64,000 bases of DNA from Paracoccus sediminilitoris (GTDB taxonomy: Bacteria; Pseudomonadota; Alphaproteobacteria; Rhodobacterales; Rhodobacteraceae), in the NCBI RefSeq assembly GCF_003259195.1, contig NZ_QJPK01000010.1:1-64000 (forward strand). Direction: 5' to 3'. The notes under the pieces are model-generated. The model was not told where the DNA came from. It saw only the letters and a list, made by a program, of their open reading frames with translations, and did not search any database. A program made the translations under genes and the position numbers. Positions 1 to 8,938 of this stretch are shown here, in pieces; position 1 is the stretch's first letter, and each line of letters opens with the position of its first letter.

Positions 1-774
1 TGGTCGTATCGCGTCGCGACGCGCCGCCAGTCCTTGAGGCGGCCGAACATGATCTCGATGCGGTTACGCCGTTTGTAGCGCCGCTTGTCGTATTTCACCG
101 CCTCCTTGCGAGACTTCCGGCCCGGAATGCAGACTGTTATCCCCTTGTCCTTCAAAGCTTCTCTGAACCAATCGGCATTATAGCCTCTGTCGGCCAGCAA
201 CCACCCCGCGTTCGGCAGGCTGTCCAGCAGAGCGGCCGCACCGGTATAATCGCTGACCTGGCCTGCGGACATGAAGAACCCGATCGGGCGTCCGCTGGCA
301 TCGGCGGCGGCGTGCAGCTTGGTGTTCATGCCCCCTTTGGTGCGCCCGATCTGGCGCCCGCGCCCCCCCCCTTTTTTATCCCGAGGCTTGATGTCGTGCG
401 GTGTGCCTTGAGGTACCTGCGCAGGCTCACTCGAACGCATGGCGTTCGCCTGCTCACATCGATCATGATTGTCTTGTGCTCGGCGCTTTCGGCAGCCAGG
501 CCGACCATAATCCGGGCGAAGACACCGTGTTCGTGGCTACACTCGGACCAGTGGCGTTTGCCACTCACCTTCAGCGCTTCCAACGGTTGTAAAGCGTCTT
601 GGCGGGGCCGTATTCCTTCGGCGCGTCGCACCACCGCAAGCCATTGCAATTGATAAGGATTATGCCGCTGAGGACACGACGGTCATCGACGCGGGGCTTG
701 CCGTGGCTCTTGGGAAAGAATGGCTTCAGACGCTCCATCTGGGCGTCGCTTAGCGAGTAAAGATTGCTCATCAT
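1..774 (-). pseudogene. IS5-family transposase, frame broken
   Basis: The protein reads well in three pieces. Frame one (774-571) covers the N-terminal DNA-binding part and ends at a stop straight after the TLYNRWKR motif. A second frame (about 595-370) resumes with VFARIMVGLAAES and contains the first catalytic Asp (IMID). A third frame, from about 372 to the window edge, gives the rest of the DDE core (LADRGYNAD for the second Asp, NRIEIMFGRLKDWRR for the Glu). The second-to-third step occurs at A AAA AAG, a classic -1 slippery sequence used by this IS group, so it is probably programmed. The first break coincides with an apparent 23-base insertion (549-571) that carries an inverted repeat. 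A second, in-frame palindromic insertion lies at about 416-456. With the 571 stop the gene is unlikely to make full-length transposase. Confidence 0.75.
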
Positions 775-840
775 CGGATCTCCTTGCGGGAGCCTGAATC
801 ATCCTAACTGCCTAAAATCAACGGGTCTGAAGCCTAATGT
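1..840 (-). mobile_element. IS5-family (IS427-like) insertion sequence, left part outside window
   Basis: A DDE transposase related to the IS427 group of IS5 fills this stretch on the minus strand and continues past the left window edge. The start of the element, with a typical IS5 N-terminus (SNLYSLSDAQMERLKPFF), lies near 774. The right boundary is only approximate: I could not confirm a terminal inverted repeat, because its partner lies outside the window. The last transposon-like bases appear to be around 820-845, after which an AT-rich stretch leads to tRNA-Arg. The element therefore sits directly beside a tRNA gene. Nothing else is visible between 850 and 960. Confidence 0.75.
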
Positions 841-961
841 GCTTTGCACCTAGCGTCCGTTACTTCCCTCACCTACCACTCTGTTCCATCTGACTATGTG
901 GGAAGAAATGTGGGGTAAATGTCTTAAGAAGACTGTTTTAAAAAGAAAAATTGCGTTAATT

Positions 962-1038
<77 letters not shown>

Positions 1039-1089
1039 CTTGCCGCCTGATTACCGATCCCGGTCAGGCGACGCAATGGTGAAAATGCC

Positions 1090-1830
1090 TCAGGCGGCAG
1101 CCAGCGCTGCGATGATGGGGGCGAAATCCTCGGCCTTCAGGCTGGCGCCTCCCACCAGCGCGCCGTTCACGTCGGCAATGGCAAAGATCTGCGCTGCATT
1201 GGCCGCCTTGACGCTGCCGCCATAAAGCAGCGCCATGTCTGCCCCATCGGCAAAGCGTTTGGACAGGTCGGCGCGGATACGGGCGTGGACTTCGGCGATC
1301 TGGTCATCGGTGGGGGTACGACCGGTGCCGATGGCCCAGACAGGTTCATAGGCGATCACGGTGTTCTCCGCCGTCGCACAATCGGGCACCGATCCGGCCA
1401 GCTGTTGCGAGATGACCTGCAAGGTATCTCCGCCATCGCGCTGGCCTTCGGTTTCACCCACGCAGATGATGGTGACCAGACCTGCCTGATGGGCGGCGAC
1501 GGCCTTGGCGCTGACATCCGCATCGGTTTCGCCGTGATCGGCGCGGCGTTCGGAATGGCCCAAGATCACATGGGTCGCGCCCGCGTCGCGCAGCTGTGCG
1601 GCCGCCAGATCGCCGGTATTGGCGCCGCTGGCCTTGGCATGGCAATCCTGCCCGCCGACCTCGATGCCGGGCACGGATTTCGACGACATCGGGTGGATCA
1701 GCAGGGCGGGGGGGCAGATGACGACTTGGCACCTGCCGTCGACCGCACCAGCCAAGGCGTCCAGCTGCGCCAAGGCTGCCAGATCGCCATTCATCTTCCA
1801 ATTGCCTGCAGCGATTTTGCGCGGTGCCAT
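1090..1830 (-). CDS. tpiA: Triosephosphate isomerase
   Basis: Cytoplasmic glycolytic enzyme interconverting dihydroxyacetone phosphate and glyceraldehyde 3-phosphate. The 246-residue protein has the normal length for the family. It shows the substrate-binding Asn-Lys near the N-terminus (GNWKMNG), the electrophilic His in LGHSERR and the catalytic Glu in [11 protein letters not shown], followed by the phosphate-binding LYGGSV loop. The start is supported by an AAGGAGA ribosome site about 7 bases upstream. It appears to be monocistronic. It differs clearly from the second TIM-barrel isomerase at 20753-21514, which begins GTSWKMNK and belongs to the erythritol pathway, so this copy is the housekeeping one. 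Confidence 0.95.
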   Translation of the reverse strand: MAPRKIAAGNWKMNGDLAALAQLDALAGAVDGRCQVVICPPALLIHPMSSKSVPGIEVGGQDCHAKASGANTGDLAAAQLRDAGATHVILGHSERRADHGETDADVSAKAVAAHQAGLVTIICVGETEGQRDGGDTLQVISQQLAGSVPDCATAENTVIAYEPVWAIGTGRTPTDDQIAEVHARIRADLSKRFADGADMALLYGGSVKAANAAQIFAIADVNGALVGGASLKAEDFAPIIAALAAA

Positions 1831-1897
1831 AGATGTCTCCTTCTCCTGCCGGGAAAGCTAGTCACGGGGCGGCACCGGCGCAATATGCAAAGGGGCG

Positions 1898-2269
1898 TCA
1901 GCTTTGGGCGCGGCTGCCTTCCAGCGGCTCGAACCGGACGGATTCGCCACAACCGCAGGCATCGGTCACGTTCGGGTTGCGGAACCGGAAACCGGATTCC
2001 AGCAGGCCGGTCTCATAGTCGATCTCGGTCCCGAACAGGAACATCTGCGCCATCGGCGCGATGATGACGCGGGCGCCGTCCTTTTCGACGACCTCCTCGT
2101 TGGCATCGGGGGTCTGGGCCAGTTCCATGGTGTATTCCATGCCCGCGCAGCCGCCTTTCTTCAGGCCGATCCGCAGGCCAAAGGCGTCCTTGCCGGCCAT
2201 CAGGCGCGCGATCTGCGCGGCGGCCTGGGCGGTGATGGTGACGGGGGCGGTGCCGGGTATGGCGAACAT
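1898..2269 (-). CDS. HesB/IscA/SufA-family iron-sulfur carrier
   Basis: Small A-type carrier that accepts and hands on Fe-S clusters in the cytoplasm. The 123-residue product has the three conserved cysteines of the family: one in GLKKGGCAGMEY and the pair in the C-terminal DACGCGESV motif. An upstream in-frame ATG exists at 2323, but the start at 2269 is preferred: it has an AAGGAT ribosome site and matches the usual N-terminus of the family. It lies just downstream of the SufT-like gene on the same strand, as at the end of many alphaproteobacterial suf clusters, although the core sufBCDS genes are not in this window. SufA or ErpA-type naming cannot be settled from sequence alone. Confidence 0.9.
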   Translation of the reverse strand: MFAIPGTAPVTITAQAAAQIARLMAGKDAFGLRIGLKKGGCAGMEYTMELAQTPDANEEVVEKDGARVIIAPMAQMFLFGTEIDYETGLLESGFRFRNPNVTDACGCGESVRFEPLEGSRAQS

Positions 2270-2342
2270 GGCGGGATCCTTATGCTGACCCTCAAGATAG
2301 TGATCCGGCCCGCGACGCTTCAACCCCGCAGGCCGTGAAAGC

Positions 2343-2699
2343 TTACATGAAGCCCAGTTCCAGCCGGGCCTCGTCGGACATCATGTCCATGCCCCATTGC
2401 GGCTGGAAGGTCATTTCGACATCGACCTGCTTGACGCCGGGCAGGGGTTCGATCGCATCCGCGACCCAGCCGGGCATCTCGCCGGCGACGGGACAGCCGG
2501 GGGCCGTCAGGGTCATGGTCACGCGCACCTCGTTCTGTTCGTTCGCCTCGATCGTGTAGATCAGGCCCAGATCATAGATGTTGACCGGAATTTCCGGGTC
2601 ATACACCGTCTTGCACGCCTCGACGATCGCCTCGTAGAGCGGATGGTCCGTGGTCGAGGGCGCGATCAGCGGCGCGCCTTCCATCAGGGGTTCGGTCAT
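2343..2699 (-). CDS. sufT: SufT-like MIP18/DUF59 iron-sulfur assembly protein
   Basis: DUF59/MIP18-type protein of 118 residues, a family involved in maturation of Fe-S proteins. Visible hallmarks are the acidic DPEIPVNIYDLGLIY motif and the TAPGCPVAGEMP loop with its conserved Cys. The ATG at 2699 was chosen over the one at 2714 because AAGGA lies 7 bases upstream of the former; using 2714 would add five residues. Its partner downstream is the IscA-like carrier, which suggests joint expression. The SufT assignment rests on family resemblance and this neighbourhood. Confidence 0.85.
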   Translation of the reverse strand: MTEPLMEGAPLIAPSTTDHPLYEAIVEACKTVYDPEIPVNIYDLGLIYTIEANEQNEVRVTMTLTAPGCPVAGEMPGWVADAIEPLPGVKQVDVEMTFQPQWGMDMMSDEARLELGFM

Positions 2700-2794
2700 C
2701 ACATCATCCTTCAATTCCGACCAATTATATAGGACACGCCAAGGCCGCGGTCCAGTGGTGGCCCGGCATTGCGCCCAAAGGACGCTGCGGTTAG

Positions 2795-3955
<1,161 letters not shown>

Positions 3956-3961
3956 TGCGTT

Positions 3962-3992
3962 TTTGCGCCGCGTCACCCTTGCGCGGCGCAAA
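3962..3992 (+). terminator. Hairpin after tgt
   Basis: Eleven-base inverted repeat TTTGCGCCGCG ... CGCGGCGCAAA with a 9-base loop, seven bases after the tgt stop. There is no U-run behind it, so it may be a weak intrinsic terminator or a transcript-end stabiliser separating tgt from the riboswitch transcript. Confidence 0.5.
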
Positions 3993-4011
3993 CGGGACGT
4001 TATGTTCGAAT

Positions 4012-4137
4012 TGTTCTCAGGGCGGGGTGCAATTCCCCACCGGCGGTGACAGCCCGCGAGCGCCCCTTCTTAGGAAGGGGGTCAGCAGATCCGGTGAAAT
4101 TCCGGGGCCGACGGTATAGTCCGGATGGAAGAGAACC
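4012..4137 (+). promoter_or_regulatory. FMN riboswitch (RFN element)
   Basis: Canonical RFN aptamer: it opens with TCTCAGGGCGGGGTGCAATT, continues through CCCCACCGGCGG, a variable stem (GCGCCCCTTCTTAGGAAGGGGG), AGCAGATCCGGTGAAATTCC, GGCCGACGGTATAGTCCGGATG and closes with AGAGAAC. Such elements bind FMN and switch off flavin genes. The likely expression platform is an imperfect hairpin, GTCAGATCC (4140-4148) with GGACCTGAC (4181-4189), ending just before the ribH ribosome site at 4200-4204. No U-run follows it, which points to translational rather than transcriptional control. Confidence 0.96.
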
Positions 4138-4215
4138 GTGTCAGATCCTGTCCCCGGGGTCCGTCATGGCTCGTGCTCTGGGACCTGACGCAAGCAACGT
4201 AAGGTTCCTGATAAG

Positions 4216-4689
4216 ATGACCAACCAATCCCCCCGTATCGCCTTCATCAAGGCCCGCTGGCACGCCGATGTCGTGGACCGCGCCCATGACGGTTTCGTCG
4301 ATGCCGCCGAAGGCCTGATCCCCAATGCCCGCATCGACGCGTATGACGTCCCCGGCGCGTTCGAGATGCCGCTTTTGGCCAAGAAGCTGGCCCAGACCGG
4401 CAAATACGACGCCGTCGTCGCCGCGGCGCTGGTCGTCGATGGCGGCATCTATCGTCATGATTTCGTGGCCCAGGCCGTGGTGTCGGGCCTGATGCAGGCC
4501 GGCATGGAAACGGGCGTGCCCTGTTTCTCGGTCTCGCTGACGCCGCATAACTATCAGGAAACCGACCTGCACACGGCCTTCTTCACCGACCATTTCGTCA
4601 AAAAGGGCGCCGAGGCAGCCGAAGCCGTCCGCCAGATCCTGGCTCTGGACGTTCAGCTGGCCGCCTTGGATCAGGCCTCGGCCGCCTGA
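4216..4689 (+). CDS. ribH: 6,7-dimethyl-8-ribityllumazine synthase (RibH2-like)
   Basis: Penultimate enzyme of riboflavin synthesis, condensing 5-amino-6-ribitylaminouracil with 3,4-dihydroxy-2-butanone 4-phosphate. The 157-residue protein has the family segments VPGAFEMPLLAKKL, VAAALVVDGGIYRHDFVA (catalytic His) and VPCFSVSLTPHNYQE. The HNYQE-type C-terminal half and the N-terminus resemble the RibH2 (decameric, Brucella/Rhizobium) type. It is the only gene behind the FMN riboswitch, so a flavin-regulated, stand-alone lumazine synthase is expected, with the remaining rib genes elsewhere. Its last 19 bases overlap the end of the convergent GlpD-like gene. Confidence 0.93.
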   Translation: MTNQSPRIAFIKARWHADVVDRAHDGFVDAAEGLIPNARIDAYDVPGAFEMPLLAKKLAQTGKYDAVVAAALVVDGGIYRHDFVAQAVVSGLMQAGMETGVPCFSVSLTPHNYQETDLHTAFFTDHFVKKGAEAAEAVRQILALDVQLAALDQASAA

Positions 4690-6329
4690 TCCAGTCTCAG
4701 GCGATGCCGGGACACCAGCATCGCCCGGGTCTGTTCCAGTTCCGATGCGGTGCGGTCGGGTAACCATCCCAAAGCCGTGCCGCAAATCCCCGCGATGCAA
4801 TCCAGATCGCGCGCCGACAGCTGACCCGTGACGGCCAGCGCGGTCCGCCGCATCACCAGGTCGGGCAGGTGGACCACCTGTTCATGGGTGATCAGCCAGG
4901 TCAGTTCGGCATGGCTGTAATCGGCATCGCGCAGCATCTGCGGACCTGTTCCTTCGACCTGCAAGATCCCGGTCGCGGTCGTGCCGTATCGCGCCAGCAG
5001 GGTCGCGGCCCGCGCAGGGGACGCGCCACTGGCCCTCGCCGCATCGCGCGCCCATGCTGCCGCATCGGTGGGATAATCCCGACCGCCACCGATCGGCGCG
5101 TTTTGGGTGTCGCGCAGGCGTGTCCGGTCCAGACGCGACAGGACCGTGTCGGCGACTTCGGCGGCAAAACCGCGGAAGGTCGTCCATTTGCCGCCCACCA
5201 GACAGATCACCGGCCAGCGGCGGTCGCCCGCGGGCTCCAGCACCGGTGCGGAATGATCGCGGCTGATCAGCCCCGGATTGTCGGCATCCGACGCGGGCAG
5301 CGGCCTGATGCCGGAATAGGCATAGACGATCTGGTTGCGGTCAAATTCCAGCCCCGGCAGCAGGCCGCGCAGGGCCGACAGGAAATAGTCGATCTCGGGG
5401 TCTTCGCAGGTGACGGTGTCGGGGTTGTCGGCGCGGATGTCGGTCGACCCGACCAGCGCCCGCCCCAGATAGTCGAAGACCAGACAGATGCGCCCGTCAT
5501 CGGCCTCGAAATAGATCATGCGCCCGTTCAGCGCCTGCAGCAGCGCGGGATGATCCAGCAGGATATGCGATCCCTTGGTGCCGCCGATCATCGCGGTCGT
5601 CATTCCCAGCTGTTCGTTGACCCTGTCGATCCAAGGCCCCGCGGCGTTGACGACGATGCGCGGGCGCAGCGTCAGCGGCCCTTCCGCAGTGGTCAGCGTG
5701 ACCCCATCGCCGTCGCTGCCCGTCAGGGCGGCATGGTTCAGCGCGCGGGACGATGGCTGCGCCCGCATCCCGTCGGCCAGCAATTCCCAGACCAGCCGTT
5801 CGGGCATGCTGACCGTGGCGTCATAGTAATGACCGGCGGCCACGATGCGCGGCGTCAGCGGCGGGATTTCCCGCAGCGCGCGCGCCTTTGACCACATCTG
5901 GTGGCGCGGCATCACACGGTGTCGGCGGCCATAGAAATCATACATCGCCAGCCCGACCTTCATCAGGGCAGCACCGCGATTGCGCGGCGCGGTGGTCGAT
6001 CCCATCAGCGTGCGCAGGGCCGCGCCCACGCCCTTGAACCACGAAAAGATCGGGATGACGGTCGCCAGCGGCTTGACCAGATGCGGCGCGTTCTTCAGCA
6101 GCAGGTTGCGTTCCAGCGTCGATTGCGCGACCAGACCCAGCTCGGCCGTTTCCAGATACTTGATGCCGCCATGGATCAGCCGCGATGGCGCGGCCGATGT
6201 GCCGCCCCCGAAATCGCCCTTGTCGGCGATGACGCAGGTCAGTCCTTGTTCGCACAGGTCGCGGAACAGGCCCGCCCCGTTGATCCCGGCACCCAGGATC
6301 AGCACGTCGATGTCTTGCGGTCGGGTCAT
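4671..6329 (-). CDS. GlpD-like FAD-dependent polyol-phosphate dehydrogenase
   Basis: FAD oxidoreductase of the glycerol-3-phosphate dehydrogenase family, 552 residues. It carries an N-terminal dinucleotide-binding motif (GAGINGAG, residues 13-20), the GlpD signature around SRLIHGGIKYLE, and the substrate-domain motif ALVGSTDI. The family oxidises sugar-alcohol phosphates to ketose phosphates, passing electrons to quinone. It overlaps the upstream kinase by ATGA and ends the leftward transporter operon, so its substrate should be the product of that kinase. Glycerol 3-phosphate is possible, but the kinase is not a close glpK type and no glpF is present. A tetritol or other polyol phosphate is therefore equally likely. 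It is a paralogue of eryB at 14057. Confidence 0.85.
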   Translation of the reverse strand: MTRPQDIDVLILGAGINGAGLFRDLCEQGLTCVIADKGDFGGGTSAAPSRLIHGGIKYLETAELGLVAQSTLERNLLLKNAPHLVKPLATVIPIFSWFKGVGAALRTLMGSTTAPRNRGAALMKVGLAMYDFYGRRHRVMPRHQMWSKARALREIPPLTPRIVAAGHYYDATVSMPERLVWELLADGMRAQPSSRALNHAALTGSDGDGVTLTTAEGPLTLRPRIVVNAAGPWIDRVNEQLGMTTAMIGGTKGSHILLDHPALLQALNGRMIYFEADDGRICLVFDYLGRALVGSTDIRADNPDTVTCEDPEIDYFLSALRGLLPGLEFDRNQIVYAYSGIRPLPASDADNPGLISRDHSAPVLEPAGDRRWPVICLVGGKWTTFRGFAAEVADTVLSRLDRTRLRDTQNAPIGGGRDYPTDAAAWARDAARASGASPARAATLLARYGTTATGILQVEGTGPQMLRDADYSHAELTWLITHEQVVHLPDLVMRRTALAVTGQLSARDLDCIAGICGTALGWLPDRTASELEQTRAMLVSRHRLRLDQAAEA

Positions 6330-7837
6330 CTTGGGCCTTGCAGCGCCTCGAGGCGCGGCCAGATCGGCCGCAGGGCGTCGTTCAATTCGGTGAAGACCGC
6401 ATAGCGTTCAGCCATCTGCGCGCTGCGGTCGGGGTCGGGCGAAAAGCGGGTCGTGACGGCGTCCAGATCACGCGGATCATGGCGGGGGGATGCAAACAGT
6501 CCCACGCCCGACCCGGCACAGAGGGCGGCACCCCATGCGGCAGCCTCGTCGGTGGCGGTGACGGTGACGGGCATGGCCAGCACATCGGCAAACAGCTGGG
6601 CAAAGACCGGGCTGCGCGAAATGCCCCCTGTCAGCCGCGCCACCTGCGGCTGGAACCCGTGGCGCAAGGCATCGACATGGTGGCGGTGGTTGAAGGCGAT
6701 GCCCTCGATCACGGCGCGCAGCATGTGGCCGCGATCCTGCCAGCCGCGCAGGCCGAAGAACGCGCCGCTGGCGGTCGGACCATGCGGCGATCCGAACAGG
6801 TAGGGGTGGAAGATGGCGGATGACGGCTGGGCCAGGGCGGCCTCGATCTCGGGGATGATCTCGGCGTGCAGCGCGCCGCCCCGGTCCTGCGCCTGCCGTC
6901 CTTCGACCGCGCAGAGCGTGTCGAGGAACCAGTCGTAATTCGCCGCCGATGCGGGCGAAATCGACATGGCGTTCCATTCCCCCATGCTGATGCCATTGCG
7001 GCAGAACCAGCGCGGATCGGACAGCGGCTGGGCCGTCACCGTTTCATTGATGGAATAGGTGCCCGCCACGATCGCCACGGTCCCCGCACCATAGCCGCCC
7101 GACCCAAGCGCCGAGGCCGTCACATCATGCAGCCCGGCCACGACCGGCGTGCCCTCGGACAGCCCCGTCAGGCGGGCGGCTGCATCGGTCACATGCCCCA
7201 CCACCTGATCGGGCAGGGCAATCTCGGGCAGGGGGATGGTCACGCCGAAAATGGCGGGGATGTCGGGCGCAAAGCCTTGGGTCCGGACGTCGGTGAACGA
7301 GGTGCTGGCCTCGGTCAGGTCGGTGCCGATGCGGCCCGACAGGCGGAATGTCAGCCAGTCCTTGCAGGCCAGAACATGGCCGATGCGGGCAAAGCGTTCG
7401 GGTTCATGGTTGCGGATCCAGGCCAGGATGGCCGATGGCGCGGATGCATGCGGCATCTGCCCCGTGCGATCCAGCGCCCGCTGCGCAGTACCGTCATCCT
7501 GCCAGCCCTGGGCGATGTCGCCCGCGCGGCTGTCCAGCGACAGGATGCCCGGCCCCAGTGGACGCGCATCGCCGTCCAGCAGATAGAGACCGTCGCCATG
7601 GGCCGTGGCGGCGACGGCGGCGATGTCGCCCGCGGGCCGGCCGCATCCGGCAACGGCTTCGGCAATGGCGGCTGCGGTCTGCGCCCACAGGTCGTCCATG
7701 TCGCGTTCGACATGGCGGGGCCGGGGCATCGATTGCGCCACCCGCCGGCGCGCCGTGGACAGGACGTGGCCCCCTTCGTCAAAGATCACCGCCTTGGTGA
7801 CGGTCAAACCGTTATCGATGCCAAGGATCAGCGCCAT
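6326..7837 (-). CDS. FGGY-family carbohydrate kinase
   Basis: FGGY kinase of 503 residues that would phosphorylate a sugar or polyol with ATP in the cytoplasm. The ATP-binding GIDNGLTVTKAVIF motif opens the protein, the catalytic Asp lies in GLHDVTASALG (about residue 238), and the C-terminal ATPase part has the RLTGGISRSPVFAQLFAD and AAAWGAAL motifs. It resembles xylulokinase/L-xylulokinase-type members more than glycerol kinase. It sits 57 bases after the binding-protein gene and overlaps the dehydrogenase gene by ATGA, so transporter, kinase and dehydrogenase are one unit. The exact substrate cannot be read from the sequence. It is distinct from the erythritol kinase at 12490. Confidence 0.85.
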   Translation of the reverse strand: MALILGIDNGLTVTKAVIFDEGGHVLSTARRRVAQSMPRPRHVERDMDDLWAQTAAAIAEAVAGCGRPAGDIAAVAATAHGDGLYLLDGDARPLGPGILSLDSRAGDIAQGWQDDGTAQRALDRTGQMPHASAPSAILAWIRNHEPERFARIGHVLACKDWLTFRLSGRIGTDLTEASTSFTDVRTQGFAPDIPAIFGVTIPLPEIALPDQVVGHVTDAAARLTGLSEGTPVVAGLHDVTASALGSGGYGAGTVAIVAGTYSINETVTAQPLSDPRWFCRNGISMGEWNAMSISPASAANYDWFLDTLCAVEGRQAQDRGGALHAEIIPEIEAALAQPSSAIFHPYLFGSPHGPTASGAFFGLRGWQDRGHMLRAVIEGIAFNHRHHVDALRHGFQPQVARLTGGISRSPVFAQLFADVLAMPVTVTATDEAAAWGAALCAGSGVGLFASPRHDPRDLDAVTTRFSPDPDRSAQMAERYAVFTELNDALRPIWPRLEALQGPR

Positions 7838-7861
7838 GGAGGGGGACTTTCGGAGAGGAAA

Positions 7862-7885
7862 GGGGCGCGCGGTCAGGCGCGCCCC
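7862..7885 (-). other. Strong stem-loop between binding-protein and kinase genes
   Basis: Perfect 9-base inverted repeat GGGGCGCGC ... GCGCGCCCC with a 6-base loop in the 57-base gap. There is no U-run, so it is more likely an mRNA-stabilising or partial attenuation structure than a full terminator. It would help keep the binding-protein message more abundant than the kinase message. Confidence 0.6.
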
Positions 7886-7894
7886 GATGCGGTG

Positions 7895-8845
7895 TCACTG
7901 GTCCAAAACGAAGGGCGCGCTGTAGCTGTCGACATTGTCGGCGGTGATCAGCAGACAATCGAACAGCTGCTTTTCGACATCGACGCCGGTTTCGCCGGTC
8001 TTGATGAAATTGTCGGCCTGGCGCACGGCCTCTTCGGCGAAGATGGCGACGGGCTGCAGGACGGTATAGGCCATTTCACCCGCCTTCACGGCGTCGACCG
8101 CATCGGGCGATCCGTCGAAACCGCCGACGACGACGCCGTCCAGCTTGCCAGCCTCTTTCAGGGCGGCGATGGCGCCCAGGGCCATTTCGTCATTCCCCGA
8201 GATCACGCCGTTCATGTCCGGGTTCGCCTGCAGCAGTGACTGCATGCGCTGATAGCCTTGGGTGCGGTCCCAGTTGGCGACTTCCTGGCCGACCTTCTCG
8301 AATTCGGGATACTGGCTCAGCACGGTCTCGAAGCCGTTGGACCGGGTCTGGGCGTTGTTGTCGGAAGGCGCGCCGAACAGTTCGACATAGGTGCCGCCAT
8401 CCTCGCCCATCGCCTCGACCCAGGCCTGCGCGCCAAGGGCCGCGCCTTGGGCGTTGTTCGACACCAACTGCGCCTTGGCCAGACCTTCCTGGTTGATCTC
8501 GGCATTGACCAGGAAGACGGGGATGCCCGCGTCGACGGCCTTCTGGACCGCACCGACCGAACCGTCGGCATTGGCCGGGTCCAGCACGATTGCCACCGAT
8601 TTGTTGGTGATGGCCGTGTCGATCAGCGTGCTTTCGGTGTTGGTGTCGCCGCGATGGGCGGCCACATTGGCGGTATAGCCCAGTTCCTCGGCGGTGGCCT
8701 TGGCGACCTCGCCCTCGGTGAACCAATAGGGGTTGGCCGGATCGTTCACGATCACGGTGATCAGTCCTTCGGCCCAGGCCGATCCGGCCATCAGCGGCAC
8801 GGTGGCCACGGCGGCCATCAGCATGCGGCGTGTCATCTTCATCAT
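7895..8845 (-). CDS. Sugar/polyol ABC transporter, periplasmic binding protein
   Basis: Periplasmic type-I sugar-binding protein (ribose/LacI-fold family), 316 residues. A signal peptide with a basic start (MKMTRR), hydrophobic core and AWA cleavage site is visible in the first 25 residues. The mature part contains DPANPYWFTEGE, the hinge-type segment IVLDPANADGSVGAVQKA and ISGNDEMALGAIAAL. Two in-frame ATGs (8845, 8842) are possible. The ligand is probably erythritol or a related polyol, because the divergent operon encodes EryABC and the family member EryG serves that role in Brucella and rhizobia. Its cistron is flanked on both sides by stem-loops. Confidence 0.9.
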   Translation of the reverse strand: MMKMTRRMLMAAVATVPLMAGSAWAEGLITVIVNDPANPYWFTEGEVAKATAEELGYTANVAAHRGDTNTESTLIDTAITNKSVAIVLDPANADGSVGAVQKAVDAGIPVFLVNAEINQEGLAKAQLVSNNAQGAALGAQAWVEAMGEDGGTYVELFGAPSDNNAQTRSNGFETVLSQYPEFEKVGQEVANWDRTQGYQRMQSLLQANPDMNGVISGNDEMALGAIAALKEAGKLDGVVVGGFDGSPDAVDAVKAGEMAYTVLQPVAIFAEEAVRQADNFIKTGETGVDVEKQLFDCLLITADNVDSYSAPFVLDQ

Positions 8846-8894
8846 CTCTACTCTCCCTGTAAAAAAACACTGTATGCCGTGAGTGGCGATCTTT

Positions 8895-8921
8895 CCGCCC
8901 GCATGTCTTCTCTGCGGGCGG
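8895..8921 (-). other. Stem-loop between permease and binding-protein genes
   Basis: Inverted repeat CCGCCCGCA ... TGCGGGCGG with a 9-base loop in the 93-base gap. With the hairpin at 7862-7885 it brackets the binding-protein cistron, a typical arrangement when that protein must exceed the membrane components. Confidence 0.5.
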
Positions 8922-8938
8922 GGAAGGGGGGACGGGGG

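Noticed and set aside
1043..1070. Inverted repeat CGCCTGA ... TCAGGCG after tpiA as a terminator
   Set aside because: The stem is short, the loop long and no U-run follows; too weak to annotate as a terminator.
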